Assembly (NCBI RefSeq): GCF_920984735.1
Contig: NZ_CAKLBU010000002.1
Location: 1-64,000, forward strand
Source of the DNA: Pedobacter sp. Leaf250
Lineage (GTDB): Bacteria > Bacteroidota > Bacteroidia > Sphingobacteriales > Sphingobacteriaceae
Direction: 5' to 3'
DNA: 64,000 nucleotides
Shown here: positions 45,874 through 55,080 of the stretch, piece after piece
Numbering within the stretch: position 1 is the stretch's first letter
Layout: each line of letters begins with the position of its first letter
Position numbers and translations under genes: made by a program
Notes under the pieces: generated by a model
The model's input: the letters and a program-made list of their open reading frames with translations, nothing else
What the model was told of the DNA's origin: nothing
Databases searched by the model: none

Positions 45874-47127
45874 ATGCTAGCTGAAATTATAACCATTGGC
45901 GATGAAATTCTAATAGGTCAAATTGTTGATACAAATTCCGCCTGGATGGCTAAACAATTAAATTTAATTGGCATTTCAGTGAAACAAATTACTTCGGTTT
46001 CTGATGATGAACAACATATTTTATCGGCCTTAGCGGATGCCGAAACCCGTGCTGATATTATTTTGATTACAGGAGGTTTAGGTCCGACAAAAGATGATAT
46101 TACCAAAAAAACATTAGCGAAATACTTTAATATGGGTTTTCGAAATGATGCAGGTGCATTGGAAATGGTTCGTCAGATATTCGAAAAATTTAAACGCCCT
46201 TTATTGGATGTAAATATACAGCAGGCCGATGTTCCTGATGGTTGTGAAGTTATTGTAAATAGAAATGGAACTGCTCCCTGCATGTGGTTTGAACAGCATG
46301 ATAAGATTTTTGTATCAATGCCAGGAGTTCCTTACGAAATGATGTATTTAATGGATGATGAAATTCTACCAAGGATTAAATCGAGATTTAAACTTCCATC
46401 AATCGTTCATAAAACCATTCTTACTGCAAACATCGGAGAATCATTTCTAGCCAAGGAGATTGAAGAGATCGAAGATAGTTTGCCTTCAAATGTTAAATTG
46501 GCGTATTTACCAAAATTAGGTCAGGTGCGGTTGCGCTTATCCGCCAAAGGCGAAAATGAGAGTTTATTAAGAGAAGAAGTGGAAGTTTATGCTCAACGGA
46601 TTATCTTGAAAGTTAAAAAGTTTGTTGTAATTGATGAAGATATTCCATTAGAACAGGCTATTCTCAATCTCATGAAAGGAAAGGGTTTAACTTTATCTAC
46701 GGCAGAAAGTTGCACGGGTGGCTATATTGCACACCTGATTACCCAACACCCTGGCTGTTCATCTGTATATTATGGAGGTGCAGTTGCTTATGCTTACGAG
46801 TTAAAAGAATCTATCTTAGGAGTAAAGGAAACTACGTTAAAAAAGTATGGTGCAGTAAGTGAAGAAACTGTTACTGAAATGGCCGAAGGTGCGATAAAAC
46901 AATTTAAAACAGATTATTCTATTGCCGTTAGCGGAATTGCAGGACCAGATGGGGGCACAGAAGATAAACCTGTTGGAACAGTTTGGATTGCAATTTCATC
47001 GAAAAATAAAACTGTAGCTAAAGTGTTTAATTTCAGTAACAAACGTATTCAAAACATCGAACGTTCGGCTGCATCAGCTTTAATGATGTTATTAAATCTA
47101 CTTAGAGAAGACCTACACAACGAATAA
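45874..47127 (+). CDS. cinA: CinA family nicotinamide mononucleotide deamidase-related protein
   Basis: The 417-residue protein has an N-terminal molybdopterin-binding-like COG1058 domain (IITIGDEILIGQIVDTNSAW, LITGGLGPTKDDIT) and a C-terminal PncC/CinA deamidase domain (TLSTAESCTGGYIAHLI, VSGIAGPDGGTEDKPVGTVW). It salvages NAD by-products; the name comes from competence-induced expression in Gram-positives. It starts 3 bases after the lptD-like stop codon, so the two are co-transcribed. Confidence 0.94.
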   Translation: MLAEIITIGDEILIGQIVDTNSAWMAKQLNLIGISVKQITSVSDDEQHILSALADAETRADIILITGGLGPTKDDITKKTLAKYFNMGFRNDAGALEMVRQIFEKFKRPLLDVNIQQADVPDGCEVIVNRNGTAPCMWFEQHDKIFVSMPGVPYEMMYLMDDEILPRIKSRFKLPSIVHKTILTANIGESFLAKEIEEIEDSLPSNVKLAYLPKLGQVRLRLSAKGENESLLREEVEVYAQRIILKVKKFVVIDEDIPLEQAILNLMKGKGLTLSTAESCTGGYIAHLITQHPGCSSVYYGGAVAYAYELKESILGVKETTLKKYGAVSEETVTEMAEGAIKQFKTDYSIAVSGIAGPDGGTEDKPVGTVWIAISSKNKTVAKVFNFSNKRIQNIERSAASALMMLLNLLREDLHNE

Positions 47128-47133
47128 AAACTG

Positions 47134-47141
47134 TATTTTTG
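47134..47141 (+). promoter_or_regulatory. -7 element of the acyltransferase E2 gene
   Basis: TATTTTTG is an exact TAnnTTTG match followed by GTCGCAA, 33 bases before the ATG. It implies a transcript separate from cinA. Confidence 0.5.
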
Positions 47142-47174
47142 TCGCAATACCAATATATAATACTGTAATTTAAT

Positions 47175-48518
47175 ATGGCTCAATACGAACTATTGTTACC
47201 AAAAATGGGTGAGAGTGTTGCGGAAGCAACCGTAATTAAATGGGTAAAGCAAATTGGCGACTCTATCGATCTGGATGATACAATTTTGGAAATCGCAACT
47301 GATAAGGTTGATTCTGAAGTTCCATCTCCTGTTGCCGGTAAATTGGTAAAGCAATTATTTGCCGCAGATGAAGTTGCCCAGGTTGGTGATGTAATTGCAA
47401 TTATCGAAACTGAAGGTGGAAATGATGTTAAAACTGAAGAAGTGGTTCAATCTGCTCCAGTTGTTAACGAAAAACCAGAAACCATTCCAGGTATAGAACA
47501 ACTTTCTGAAGACAAAACAACTGCTGCTCAATCAGATTTTGCTACGTCAGAGCGTTTTTATTCGCCATTGGTAAAAAGTATCGCTTCACAGGAAAATATT
47601 TCAATTGAAGAACTTGATGCTATTAAAGGTTCAGGTGCTGATGGTCGCTTAAATAAAGATGATTTATTGAATTACATTTCGAGTAAAAACAGCGGACAAA
47701 CAATTAATACGCCGCAAGAAAAAGCAGAAATTGTAGCGGACGTTAAATCAGCGCCAGTTCCTGCGCAAACTCCAACAGCAAATAAAACCTCTACAACATC
47801 AGTTTCTGGTGGTGATGAGATTATTGAAATGGATAGAATGCGTAAACTAATTGCCGACCACATGGTGATGAGTAAAACGACTTCTCCGCATGTAACTTCT
47901 TTTGTTGAGGCCGATGTAACGAATTTGGTTTTATGGCGCAATAAGGTAAAAAACAGCTTCGAAAAGCGTGAAAATGAAAAAATCACTTTTACACCGATTT
48001 TTGTTGAAGCTGTAGCAAAAGCTATTAAAGATTTCCCATTGATTAATGTTTCAGTTAATGGAACTCAAATCATCAAAAAACGCGATATAAATATTGGCAT
48101 GGCCGCTGCTTTACCAAGCGGAAACCTCATTGTTCCTGTTATTAAAAATGCAGATCAGCTAAATTTAGTGGGATTAACGAAAGCAGTTAATGATTTAGCA
48201 GCAAGAGCAAGGATTTCTAAACTTAAGCCAGATGAAACACAAGGCGGAACTTTCACTTTAACAAATGTGGGTTCGTTTGGAAACGTGATGGGAACACCAA
48301 TTATAAATCAACCACAAGTTGCTATTTTAGCAGTTGGAGCCATTAAAAAGAAGCCTGCAGTTTTAGAGACCGAACACGGTGATGTAATTGCTATTCGCCA
48401 CATGATGTTCCTATCTTTATCTTACGATCACAGAGTTGTAGATGGTTCGTTAGGAGGGATGTTTGTTCGGAGAGTGGCTGATTATCTCGAAAACTGGGAT
48501 TTTAACAGAGAAATTTAA
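47175..48518 (+). CDS. Dihydrolipoyl acyltransferase (E2 of a 2-oxo acid dehydrogenase complex)
   Basis: The 447-residue protein has an N-terminal lipoyl domain with lipoyl lysine K44 (EIATDKVDSEVPS). A peripheral-subunit-binding domain follows (FYSPLVKSIASQENISIEEL, GSGADGRLNKDDLLNYI), then a C-terminal catalytic domain with H419 in SYDHRVVDG. The sequence resembles branched-chain or 2-oxoglutarate E2 more than pyruvate E2, and the exact substrate is open. E1 and E3 genes are not adjacent. A stem-loop lies after the stop. Confidence 0.92.
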   Translation: MAQYELLLPKMGESVAEATVIKWVKQIGDSIDLDDTILEIATDKVDSEVPSPVAGKLVKQLFAADEVAQVGDVIAIIETEGGNDVKTEEVVQSAPVVNEKPETIPGIEQLSEDKTTAAQSDFATSERFYSPLVKSIASQENISIEELDAIKGSGADGRLNKDDLLNYISSKNSGQTINTPQEKAEIVADVKSAPVPAQTPTANKTSTTSVSGGDEIIEMDRMRKLIADHMVMSKTTSPHVTSFVEADVTNLVLWRNKVKNSFEKRENEKITFTPIFVEAVAKAIKDFPLINVSVNGTQIIKKRDINIGMAAALPSGNLIVPVIKNADQLNLVGLTKAVNDLAARARISKLKPDETQGGTFTLTNVGSFGNVMGTPIINQPQVAILAVGAIKKKPAVLETEHGDVIAIRHMMFLSLSYDHRVVDGSLGGMFVRRVADYLENWDFNREI

Positions 48519-48529
48519 ATAATATAAGG

Positions 48530-48558
48530 AAGTCGAGTTTTAAAACTTGGCTTCTTTC
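48530..48558 (+). terminator. Probable terminator of the E2 gene
   Basis: GAAGTCGAGTTTT can pair with AAAACTTGGCTTC, using two G.U pairs, and is followed by TTTCATTT. The stem is long but the U run is weak. Confidence 0.55.
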
Positions 48559-48591
48559 ATTTAAAACCAAATCACATCAATTCTGTTTTTT

Positions 48592-48646
48592 GACTAACGA
48601 CTAACGACTAACGACTAACGACTAACGACTAACGACTAACGACTAA
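48592..48646 (+). repeat. Seven-copy 7-bp tandem repeat directly before trxA
   Basis: GACTAAC is repeated seven times without error (48592-48640) and continues as GACTAA, ending four bases before the trxA ATG. The unit is not a multiple of three and lies in the probable 5' leader or promoter. Slipped-strand changes would alter spacing in 7-bp steps without touching the protein. Confidence 0.9.
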
Positions 48647-48650
48647 AATT

Positions 48651-48947
48651 ATGGCAAAGTTTTCAGAATTAATAAATGGCGATAAACCTGTATTGGTAGA
48701 TTTTTTTGCTGAATGGTGCGGTCCTTGTAAAATGATGAAGCCGATTTTGGAACAGTTGAAATCACAGGTTGGAGATTCAGTTTCAATCATAAAAGTGGAT
48801 ATCGATAAGAATCAAGCAGCTGCGTCAGCATATTCTGTGCAAAGTGTTCCAACATTGATGCTGTTTAAACAAGGTAAACAAGTTTGGCGTCAAAGTGGTG
48901 TGTTGCAGGCTTCACAGTTAAAGCAGATAATCGATTCTCATTCTTAA
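48651..48947 (+). CDS. trxA: Thioredoxin
   Basis: The 98-residue protein is a compact thioredoxin with active site [10 protein letters not shown] at residues 23-32 and the cis-proline region [14 protein letters not shown]. It reduces protein disulfides in the cytoplasm; no signal peptide is present. The length is slightly below the 105-110 residues of typical TrxA. Its ATG lies four bases behind a perfect 7-bp tandem repeat. It converges tail-to-tail with pdeM, the stop codons being adjacent. Confidence 0.94.
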   Translation: MAKFSELINGDKPVLVDFFAEWCGPCKMMKPILEQLKSQVGDSVSIIKVDIDKNQAAASAYSVQSVPTLMLFKQGKQVWRQSGVLQASQLKQIIDSHS

Positions 48948-49586
48948 TTAAACTTCTACTACTTTATTTGGCGTAACCGCAAATATTTGTTCATTGGTTT
49001 TTGGGTAGATATTGTATAATCCCGTAAATGTACTGAAGGCAGGTAAAACTGCATATTCTTTTCCAAAATAAAAGCAGGGAAATTTTAACCGTTGTTTCGC
49101 TTTACCTTTAATGGTTATACCTGGATGGATATGACCACTGATTGGATACAACTCTTCCTCCGTACATTTTGGTGCATCATGAATAAAGCAAAAAGGACCT
49201 AAACAAAAACTAGGCTCATGTATTTCAATCTGCATGGATGAATAATCTGCATTTGCCAATCTATCATGATTTCCTTTTACCAGCAAAAATGTTAATGCAC
49301 TAAATTGCTTTTTCCATGCTGCAAATTCATCAATATCGGTGTTCAAACCATGATGAAACATATCGCCATTAATTAATAATGTTTTAGGATTGTATTTTTC
49401 AATTAATGCTCCCAATCTTTGCAAATCATTTTGTGCAATGCTTGATGGCACCTGAACACCTGCCGAACGAAAGTGTGCAGATTTACCTAAATGCAAATCG
49501 CTGATGGCTAAAAGTTGGTGTTGTGGTAAATATAAAGCCCTCTCTTTATCTAAAATCAGTTCTTCTCCGTGGCTCGTAATCGTCAT
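48948..49586 (-). CDS. pdeM: Ligase-associated DNA damage response endonuclease PdeM
   Basis: The 212-residue calcineurin-like phosphoesterase has all metal-binding motifs: SDLHLGKSAHFR, INGDMFHHG, KGNHDRL and GHIHPG. PdeM is one of four proteins of the ligase-associated repair cluster found in many bacteria, and all four are present here in one direction. It is last in the cluster, separated from the helicase gene by a long perfect hairpin, so its expression may be uncoupled from the others. Confidence 0.92.
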   Translation of the reverse strand: MTITSHGEELILDKERALYLPQHQLLAISDLHLGKSAHFRSAGVQVPSSIAQNDLQRLGALIEKYNPKTLLINGDMFHHGLNTDIDEFAAWKKQFSALTFLLVKGNHDRLANADYSSMQIEIHEPSFCLGPFCFIHDAPKCTEEELYPISGHIHPGITIKGKAKQRLKFPCFYFGKEYAVLPAFSTFTGLYNIYPKTNEQIFAVTPNKVVEV

Positions 49587-49607
49587 TAATTATTATCTAA
49601 TATAGTC

Positions 49608-49666
49608 CGTCATTGCGAGGCACGAAGCAATCTTATTAAGAGATTGCTTCGTGCCTCGCAATGACG
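49608..49666. repeat. Perfect 26-bp inverted repeat between the helicase gene and pdeM
   Basis: CGTCATTGCGAGGCACGAAG (from 49608, arm to 49633) pairs without mismatch with the arm at 49641-49666 around a 7-base loop. It lies between two genes of the same cluster. Sequences of the form GTCATTGCGAGG...GAAGCAATC are widespread as intergenic palindromes in bacteria, from memory. It may stabilise or attenuate the transcript. Confidence 0.85.
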
Positions 49667-49682
49667 AAAAAGTAAAAAGTTA

Positions 49683-52160
49683 CTATTTAAACTTCTCCGA
49701 TTCCGCTTTCATTCTTGCAATTCTCTGTTCCAACTCTTCCGAACTCATATTTTCCCTCAAACTATCAACCTTTATCGGAAACGATAAGGGTGTAAAACTT
49801 TTCGGATTGGTAATGATTACGGTACTATTTTGAATACGCTCCAATGCAGCGGCCAATCTTGGTTCTTCGAGCTGCTGATAAAATACTTCATCGTAAGCTT
49901 GGCGCAAAAGTAAATTATGTTTATCGTAATCACTAAAAACATTAAAAAATAAACCTGCAGATGACTGGAGATGTTTATTGGCAACATATTTCCCTGGATA
50001 ACCCTGAAAAACCAAACCTGCTATACAGGCAATATCACGGAATTTTCTTCTTGCCATTTCAGTAGAATTAATACTCAGCGTAATATCTTCAGTAAGGTTT
50101 TTTGGAGAAAAAACTTCGTAAGCGATAGATTCATCCATTGGAATTTCAGTTTCACTCAATAGTTCAAAACCATAATCGTTCATTGCTATCGAAAAACTTA
50201 TTGGTAAAAGCTTACTTAATCGGTATGCTACCAAAGCCGCCAAAACTTCGTGAACCAAACGTCCTTCAAATGGATAAGCGAAAAGATGAAAACCTTCTTT
50301 ATTATTAATAAGTTCAATTAATAATTCATCGTTTCTTGGCACGTGAGAACGGTGTTGTTGTAATAAAAATAGAGGATAAACAGAATCCAGTTCTTCATCC
50401 TGATGGGTTTTATTTAGTGCCTCATTGTATTTTTTACGCAGAACGGAACCCAAGTTTGAAGATAATGGCAACCGACCACCATTCCAACTTGGCGAGATTG
50501 CATTTTTCTGTTTGCTCACCCGAACAATTACGGTCATATCTTTAACATGCACAAATTCAAGTACCCTGCCAGCCAGCCTAAAATTATCACCGGCTTTTAA
50601 GCGGGTAACGAAATATTCTTCAACCATTCCGATATAACCGCCAGAAAGGAATTTTACTTTTAGCATGGCATCACTCACAATGGTACCAATGTGTAAGCGA
50701 TGCCGCATAGCCAGTTGCCGGCTTTTAACTTTCCACAATCCATCTTCATCTTTGGTAACCTTTTTAAATTCATTGTAGGCGCCCAAACTATCTCCACCAG
50801 ATGTGATAAATTGCATTACCCAAGTCCATTCTTCGGGTAAAATCATTTTAAAAGCATGTGTATTTTTGATCTCCTCATAAATAACTTTATCATCAAAACC
50901 ATCGCCAATGGCAAGCGTAACCAGATACTGAACCAATGTGTCGAAAACCATAATGAAAGGTTCTCTGCTTTCTATATTATTGGTTTTAGCGGCTTCTTTA
51001 ATGGCAGCAGCTTCAACTAATTCCAAGGCATGTGTTGGCAAAAAGTATATTTTCGAAACCTCGCGAGGTGAATGTCCCGAGCGACCCGCACGCTGTAAAA
51101 ATCTGGCCACTCCCTTTGGCGAACCAACCTGTACAACGGTATCTACAGGTTTAAAATCAACGCCTAAATCTAACGAAGAAGTGGCAATAACGGCTTTTAA
51201 CTGACCAGTGTGCAATGCATCTTCAATCCAATTTCTAAGTTCGAAATCTATCGAACCATGGTGTATCGCAATTCTTCCTGCCAACTCAGGTTCGATATTT
51301 AATAAATGCTGATACCACATTTCCGATTGTCCTCGGGTATTAATAAAAATCAAAGTGGTTTTACTCTTCTCTATAATTGGAAGTAATTTGTAAGCCAGTT
51401 TCAATCCCAAATGCCCTGCCCAAGGCAAGGTTTCAATATCATCAGGAATGATGGATTTTATAATTATTTTCTTCTCTAAATCAGCTTTGATAATGATTCT
51501 TTTGGCCTCCTCATTGGGTTCCAGAACATCTAAAGCCTCTTCTATATTTCCAATGGTTGCCGAAATACCCCAAACTCTTAAAAACTGATTTTTCTCCAGT
51601 TTCTGCAACCCTTTTATCCGAGAAACAGCAAGTTCAACCAGTACGCCCCGTTTACTTCCTAAAAGCTCGTGCCACTCATCTGCAACAATACATTTCAGGT
51701 TTTTAAATAATGTTGATGACCCTTTTTGTGCCAATAATAAATGCAAACTTTCGGGTGTGATCAGCAAGATTTCTGGCATTGATTTTTTCTGCTGTACTTT
51801 CTCTGCTTGCGAAGTATCACCATTTCTTACGCCAACATGCCAATCCAATTCGAGTTCCAGTAAGGTTTCCCGCATGGCTCGGGCAATATCTTTCGCCAAT
51901 GAGCGGAGTGGAGTAATCCAAATTAACTGCAAACGGTCTTTGGCTTTTTTGTTGCTTGCCTCTGATGCGTTTAAGGCTTCGATAGCAACAGCCAAAAATA
52001 AAGAGAACGTTTTTCCGAAACCAGTTGGTGCATTTACCAAACCACTGTATCCATTCAGGTAATTTTGCCAGGCGTCTTCCTGAAATTTAAACGGCTTGCG
52101 ACCATTGGCTTTAAGCCATTGCTTAATTTTTTTGTAGCCTTTGGTTTTTGTTTGGTCCAT
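49683..52160 (-). CDS. Ligase-associated DNA damage response DEXH-box helicase (Lhr-like)
   Basis: The 825-residue helicase has Walker A NAPTGFGKT (residues 43-51), motif II ADEWHELLG (DEWH), SATIG in motif III and QRAGRSGHSP in motif VI. It carries the Lhr-type C-terminal extension. It is the helicase of the ligase-associated cluster and presumably remodels DNA for the nucleases and ligase encoded with it. A 238-base gap with a decayed fragment separates it from the ligase gene. Confidence 0.93.
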   Translation of the reverse strand: MDQTKTKGYKKIKQWLKANGRKPFKFQEDAWQNYLNGYSGLVNAPTGFGKTFSLFLAVAIEALNASEASNKKAKDRLQLIWITPLRSLAKDIARAMRETLLELELDWHVGVRNGDTSQAEKVQQKKSMPEILLITPESLHLLLAQKGSSTLFKNLKCIVADEWHELLGSKRGVLVELAVSRIKGLQKLEKNQFLRVWGISATIGNIEEALDVLEPNEEAKRIIIKADLEKKIIIKSIIPDDIETLPWAGHLGLKLAYKLLPIIEKSKTTLIFINTRGQSEMWYQHLLNIEPELAGRIAIHHGSIDFELRNWIEDALHTGQLKAVIATSSLDLGVDFKPVDTVVQVGSPKGVARFLQRAGRSGHSPREVSKIYFLPTHALELVEAAAIKEAAKTNNIESREPFIMVFDTLVQYLVTLAIGDGFDDKVIYEEIKNTHAFKMILPEEWTWVMQFITSGGDSLGAYNEFKKVTKDEDGLWKVKSRQLAMRHRLHIGTIVSDAMLKVKFLSGGYIGMVEEYFVTRLKAGDNFRLAGRVLEFVHVKDMTVIVRVSKQKNAISPSWNGGRLPLSSNLGSVLRKKYNEALNKTHQDEELDSVYPLFLLQQHRSHVPRNDELLIELINNKEGFHLFAYPFEGRLVHEVLAALVAYRLSKLLPISFSIAMNDYGFELLSETEIPMDESIAYEVFSPKNLTEDITLSINSTEMARRKFRDIACIAGLVFQGYPGKYVANKHLQSSAGLFFNVFSDYDKHNLLLRQAYDEVFYQQLEEPRLAAALERIQNSTVIITNPKSFTPLSFPIKVDSLRENMSSEELEQRIARMKAESEKFK

Positions 52161-52175
52161 GTATAATTGTAATTT

Positions 52176-52320
52176 CTATATTTTAAATTTGAAAAGCAAT
52201 TTCAGTAATTCTTCGGCTGCATCAGTCCCGCCATTTGCTGCAATCTTTTTAAGCAGTATTTAGGTCATCAGGTGAATACTCACGCCATTATAGATATTAA
52301 TCGGATGACTAATATTGCAC
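52176..52320 (-). pseudogene. Remnant of a small gene between ligase and helicase genes
   Basis: On the minus strand one frame reads ILLKKIAANGGTDAAEELLK and ends LFKFKI before TAG at 52176-52178. Just upstream, a second frame reads EYSPDDLNTA and a third reads INIYNG. Joined, they look like one small protein broken by two frameshifts. I cannot name the family. The pieces may also be chance, but the protein-like composition argues for decay of a real gene. Confidence 0.4.
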
Positions 52321-52398
52321 CAAAAAAGTATTTCCGCGTCTGTCGGGTTTAAAATAGTAAGGTAAACCTAAGTAAAATAAACTTTTCAAATTAGTGCC

Positions 52399-53988
52399 TT
52401 ACATTGTCGATGCAAGCAACTGCCGCAAATCTTCCAATGTATTAATTTCTGCTGCTTTTTTATCTTTTCTCCAACGTAAAATTCGTGGAAAACGGAGCGC
52501 TAAACCTGCTTTATGTCGTTTGCTTTCTGCTATACCTTCAAACGCAATTTCGAAAACAAGTTCTGGTTTAACCGTTCTTACAGGTCCGAATTTTTCGATG
52601 GCATTTTTAGTTACAAAAGAATTTACCTCTTTAATTTCTTTGTCGGTTAAGCCAGAATATGCTTTTGCAATTGTAACCAGGTTTTCGCCGTCGCGAACAG
52701 CAAAAGTATAATCGGTAAAAAAATTTGCCCTTCGGCCGCTACCTTTTTGAGCATAAATCATAACCGCATCTACTGTGTAAGGATTGATTTTCCATTTCCA
52801 CCAATCGCCACGTTTACGGCCACTATGGTAATGAGAACTTAATTTTTTGAGCATAATGCCCTCACTATTGATAGAGCGTGAAGTTTGCCTTAACTCTGCC
52901 AGTTCTTCCCAGGTATTGCAATGTATTACTGGCGAAAGAATGACTGCACTTTCATCCAAGCCGCCAATTAATCGTTCTAATACTTTTCTTCTTTCGTTTA
53001 GGGGTTGCTCACGGAAATCGTTCTCCTCAAATTCTAAAATATCGTAAACAAAGAAACCAATAGGCGCATCTTCCAGCTGTTTTTTACTGATGGTTTTACG
53101 GTTTAAGCGTTGTTGCAAAGTACTGAAAGACAAAACCTGTTTATCTTGCACTGCTAGTATTTCGCCATCTATAACCACACCGTCAGGCAAAATATCAATT
53201 AAAAAATGAAGTTCGGGAAACTGTTCTGTTACCAATTCTTCGCCTCGGCTCCAAATAAACAATTCGCCGTTTCGCTTTACAATTTGTCCGCGAATGCCAT
53301 CCCATTTCCATTCTGCCTGCCATTCAGAAATATCGCCCAGTTTTTCAGTTTCTTGTTCTAAAGCATAAGCCAGGCAAAAAGGATATGGCCAAGAATTATC
53401 AGTATTTACATGGAGGCCATTAATCAGTTCTGTAAATGTAATTTCATAAGGATTCCATTTACCCATAATGCTGTGCATAATTTGAGCGCTATCCAAACTG
53501 CTTTGCTTGGCCAAGGCATTTACCAACATTTTATTTGAAACCCCAATTCTAAAATTCCCAGAAATGAGTTTATTGAAAATAAAACGTTCTTGTGTTTCAA
53601 GTGTATTCCAGGCATTTAAAATGAAATTCTTTTTTGTTTCGTCATCTTTTCCCTCTAAATCGTGCAAGTTTTCAATCCATTTATGTAATTGAAAGTCAGA
53701 TGTTTGTTCGGCAGGCGGCAGGAGTAAGGCTATGGTTTCGCTTAAATCGCCAACATTCGAGTAACTTTCAGAAAACAACCATTCTGGCGTTTGTGTAATT
53801 TCTATCGCCCAATATTTTAATAATGCCGATTTAATTGGTCGCCTTGGTTTTTTGCCTGTAAATAAAGCGATTACCCAAATTTTATCTTTGTCATCGGCAT
53901 AGTTAAAATAATCAACCAATGCCGCGATTTTATCGTTGGTTTTATTGCTCAATTCGAGCTGTTGAATTAGCTTGGCAAATCGTTTCAT
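52399..53988 (-). CDS. ATP-dependent DNA ligase
   Basis: The 529-residue enzyme is of the archaeal/eukaryal ATP-dependent class, not the NAD-dependent LigA. It has an N-terminal helical DNA-binding domain (about 1-200), the adenylation motif KWDG with K228 as AMP-accepting lysine, EGIMLKKLSSHYHSG and WKWKINPYTVD as later nucleotidyltransferase motifs, and a C-terminal OB fold. It gives the ligase-associated repair cluster its name. Its start overlaps the exonuclease stop codon by four bases. Confidence 0.95.
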   Translation of the reverse strand: MKRFAKLIQQLELSNKTNDKIAALVDYFNYADDKDKIWVIALFTGKKPRRPIKSALLKYWAIEITQTPEWLFSESYSNVGDLSETIALLLPPAEQTSDFQLHKWIENLHDLEGKDDETKKNFILNAWNTLETQERFIFNKLISGNFRIGVSNKMLVNALAKQSSLDSAQIMHSIMGKWNPYEITFTELINGLHVNTDNSWPYPFCLAYALEQETEKLGDISEWQAEWKWDGIRGQIVKRNGELFIWSRGEELVTEQFPELHFLIDILPDGVVIDGEILAVQDKQVLSFSTLQQRLNRKTISKKQLEDAPIGFFVYDILEFEENDFREQPLNERRKVLERLIGGLDESAVILSPVIHCNTWEELAELRQTSRSINSEGIMLKKLSSHYHSGRKRGDWWKWKINPYTVDAVMIYAQKGSGRRANFFTDYTFAVRDGENLVTIAKAYSGLTDKEIKEVNSFVTKNAIEKFGPVRTVKPELVFEIAFEGIAESKRHKAGLALRFPRILRWRKDKKAAEINTLEDLRQLLASTM

Positions 53989-55040
53989 ACTGATTTTTGA
54001 TTTTCGGTTTCAGTATTGGTATTTTCAGCATCAGCCAAATCAACTTTATTTTCCTCATCATCTTCTTGGCCGAACTTGGTCATTACTTCTTCTGATTCAA
54101 TGCCTTCATCATTTAAAAACCGACTAAAAGCTGCTGTAAAGCCATGTGTAACGTAAACTTTTTCTGCGCCAGTTGTGGTAATGGCATCCATTAAACCAGT
54201 CCAATCGGCATGGTCGCTCAAGGCAAAACCAGCATCGGCACTTTGCCAGCGGCGGTGTGCACGAACCTGCATCCAACCAGAACAAATCCCAGTAACAGGG
54301 TGAGATAAATTTTTAATCCATCGGCTATCACGCATGGCTGGTGGCACAATTACAATTCCTTTTTGCAATTCATCTTTGGTAGTTTCGGGTGTAATTCGGA
54401 TGGTTTCAGGCAAGTTGACACCTGCATTAATAATCACTTCATTTAAGTTTGCAATACTATTGTGAACGTAAATCGGAACGTTGCCTGCAAGATTTTTAAT
54501 TAAGCGTTGTGCCTTACCCAAACTATAAGCAATCAATACACTTGTTTTCTGTTGTGGAATATTATCATTTACCCAATTTTTAATTTTATCAAAAACGATA
54601 TCTTGCTTTTGCCATTTGTAAACAGGTAAACCAAAAGTGCTTTCCGAAACAAATGAATGGCATTTTACAGGTTCAAAAACATCGCTGATGCCATCATCTT
54701 CAGTTTTATAATCGCCTGATATTACGCAAATTTCTCCTTTATATTCTAACCTAACCTGTGCCGAACCAATGATATGGCCTGCTGGATAAAAGGAAATATT
54801 AACGCCGTTACGAACAATACTTTCGCCATAATTAAGCGTTTCTACATCTAAATCTTCGCTTATCCTTCTTTTTATTATCGGTTTTGTGAGCGTATGGCAG
54901 AGGTAATGCTTGTTGCCAAAACGCACATGGTCGCTATGGCCATGGGTGGTTACGGCATAATCTACAGGCCACCATGGGTCTACATAAAAATCGCCCTGCT
55001 TGCAATAGATGCCTCTTTTGGTAAATTCGATTAATGCCAT
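53985..55040 (-). CDS. Ligase-associated DNA damage response exonuclease (metallo-beta-lactamase/beta-CASP)
   Basis: The 351-residue nuclease has the zinc motif THGHSDHV (H33, H35, D37, H38), FYPAGHIIGSAQV and ISGDYKTEDDG, and is related to the beta-CASP family of SNM1. It is the first gene of the four-gene repair operon. It lacks a nonconserved C-terminal domain but ends in an acidic tail (DDEENKVDLADAENTNTE). The start lies only 41 bases from the nearest of three palindromes that also precede the divergent SatD gene. Confidence 0.93.
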   Translation of the reverse strand: MALIEFTKRGIYCKQGDFYVDPWWPVDYAVTTHGHSDHVRFGNKHYLCHTLTKPIIKRRISEDLDVETLNYGESIVRNGVNISFYPAGHIIGSAQVRLEYKGEICVISGDYKTEDDGISDVFEPVKCHSFVSESTFGLPVYKWQKQDIVFDKIKNWVNDNIPQQKTSVLIAYSLGKAQRLIKNLAGNVPIYVHNSIANLNEVIINAGVNLPETIRITPETTKDELQKGIVIVPPAMRDSRWIKNLSHPVTGICSGWMQVRAHRRWQSADAGFALSDHADWTGLMDAITTTGAEKVYVTHGFTAAFSRFLNDEGIESEEVMTKFGQEDDEENKVDLADAENTNTETENQKSV

Positions 55041-55080
55041 GACTACTAAACAATAAATCTTGGCATAAGTTTTAAAGTAA

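Noticed and set aside
45874..47127. cinA as evidence of an active competence system
   Set aside because: CinA is mainly an NMN deamidase and is found in non-competent bacteria; the comEC and barrel genes here are broken.
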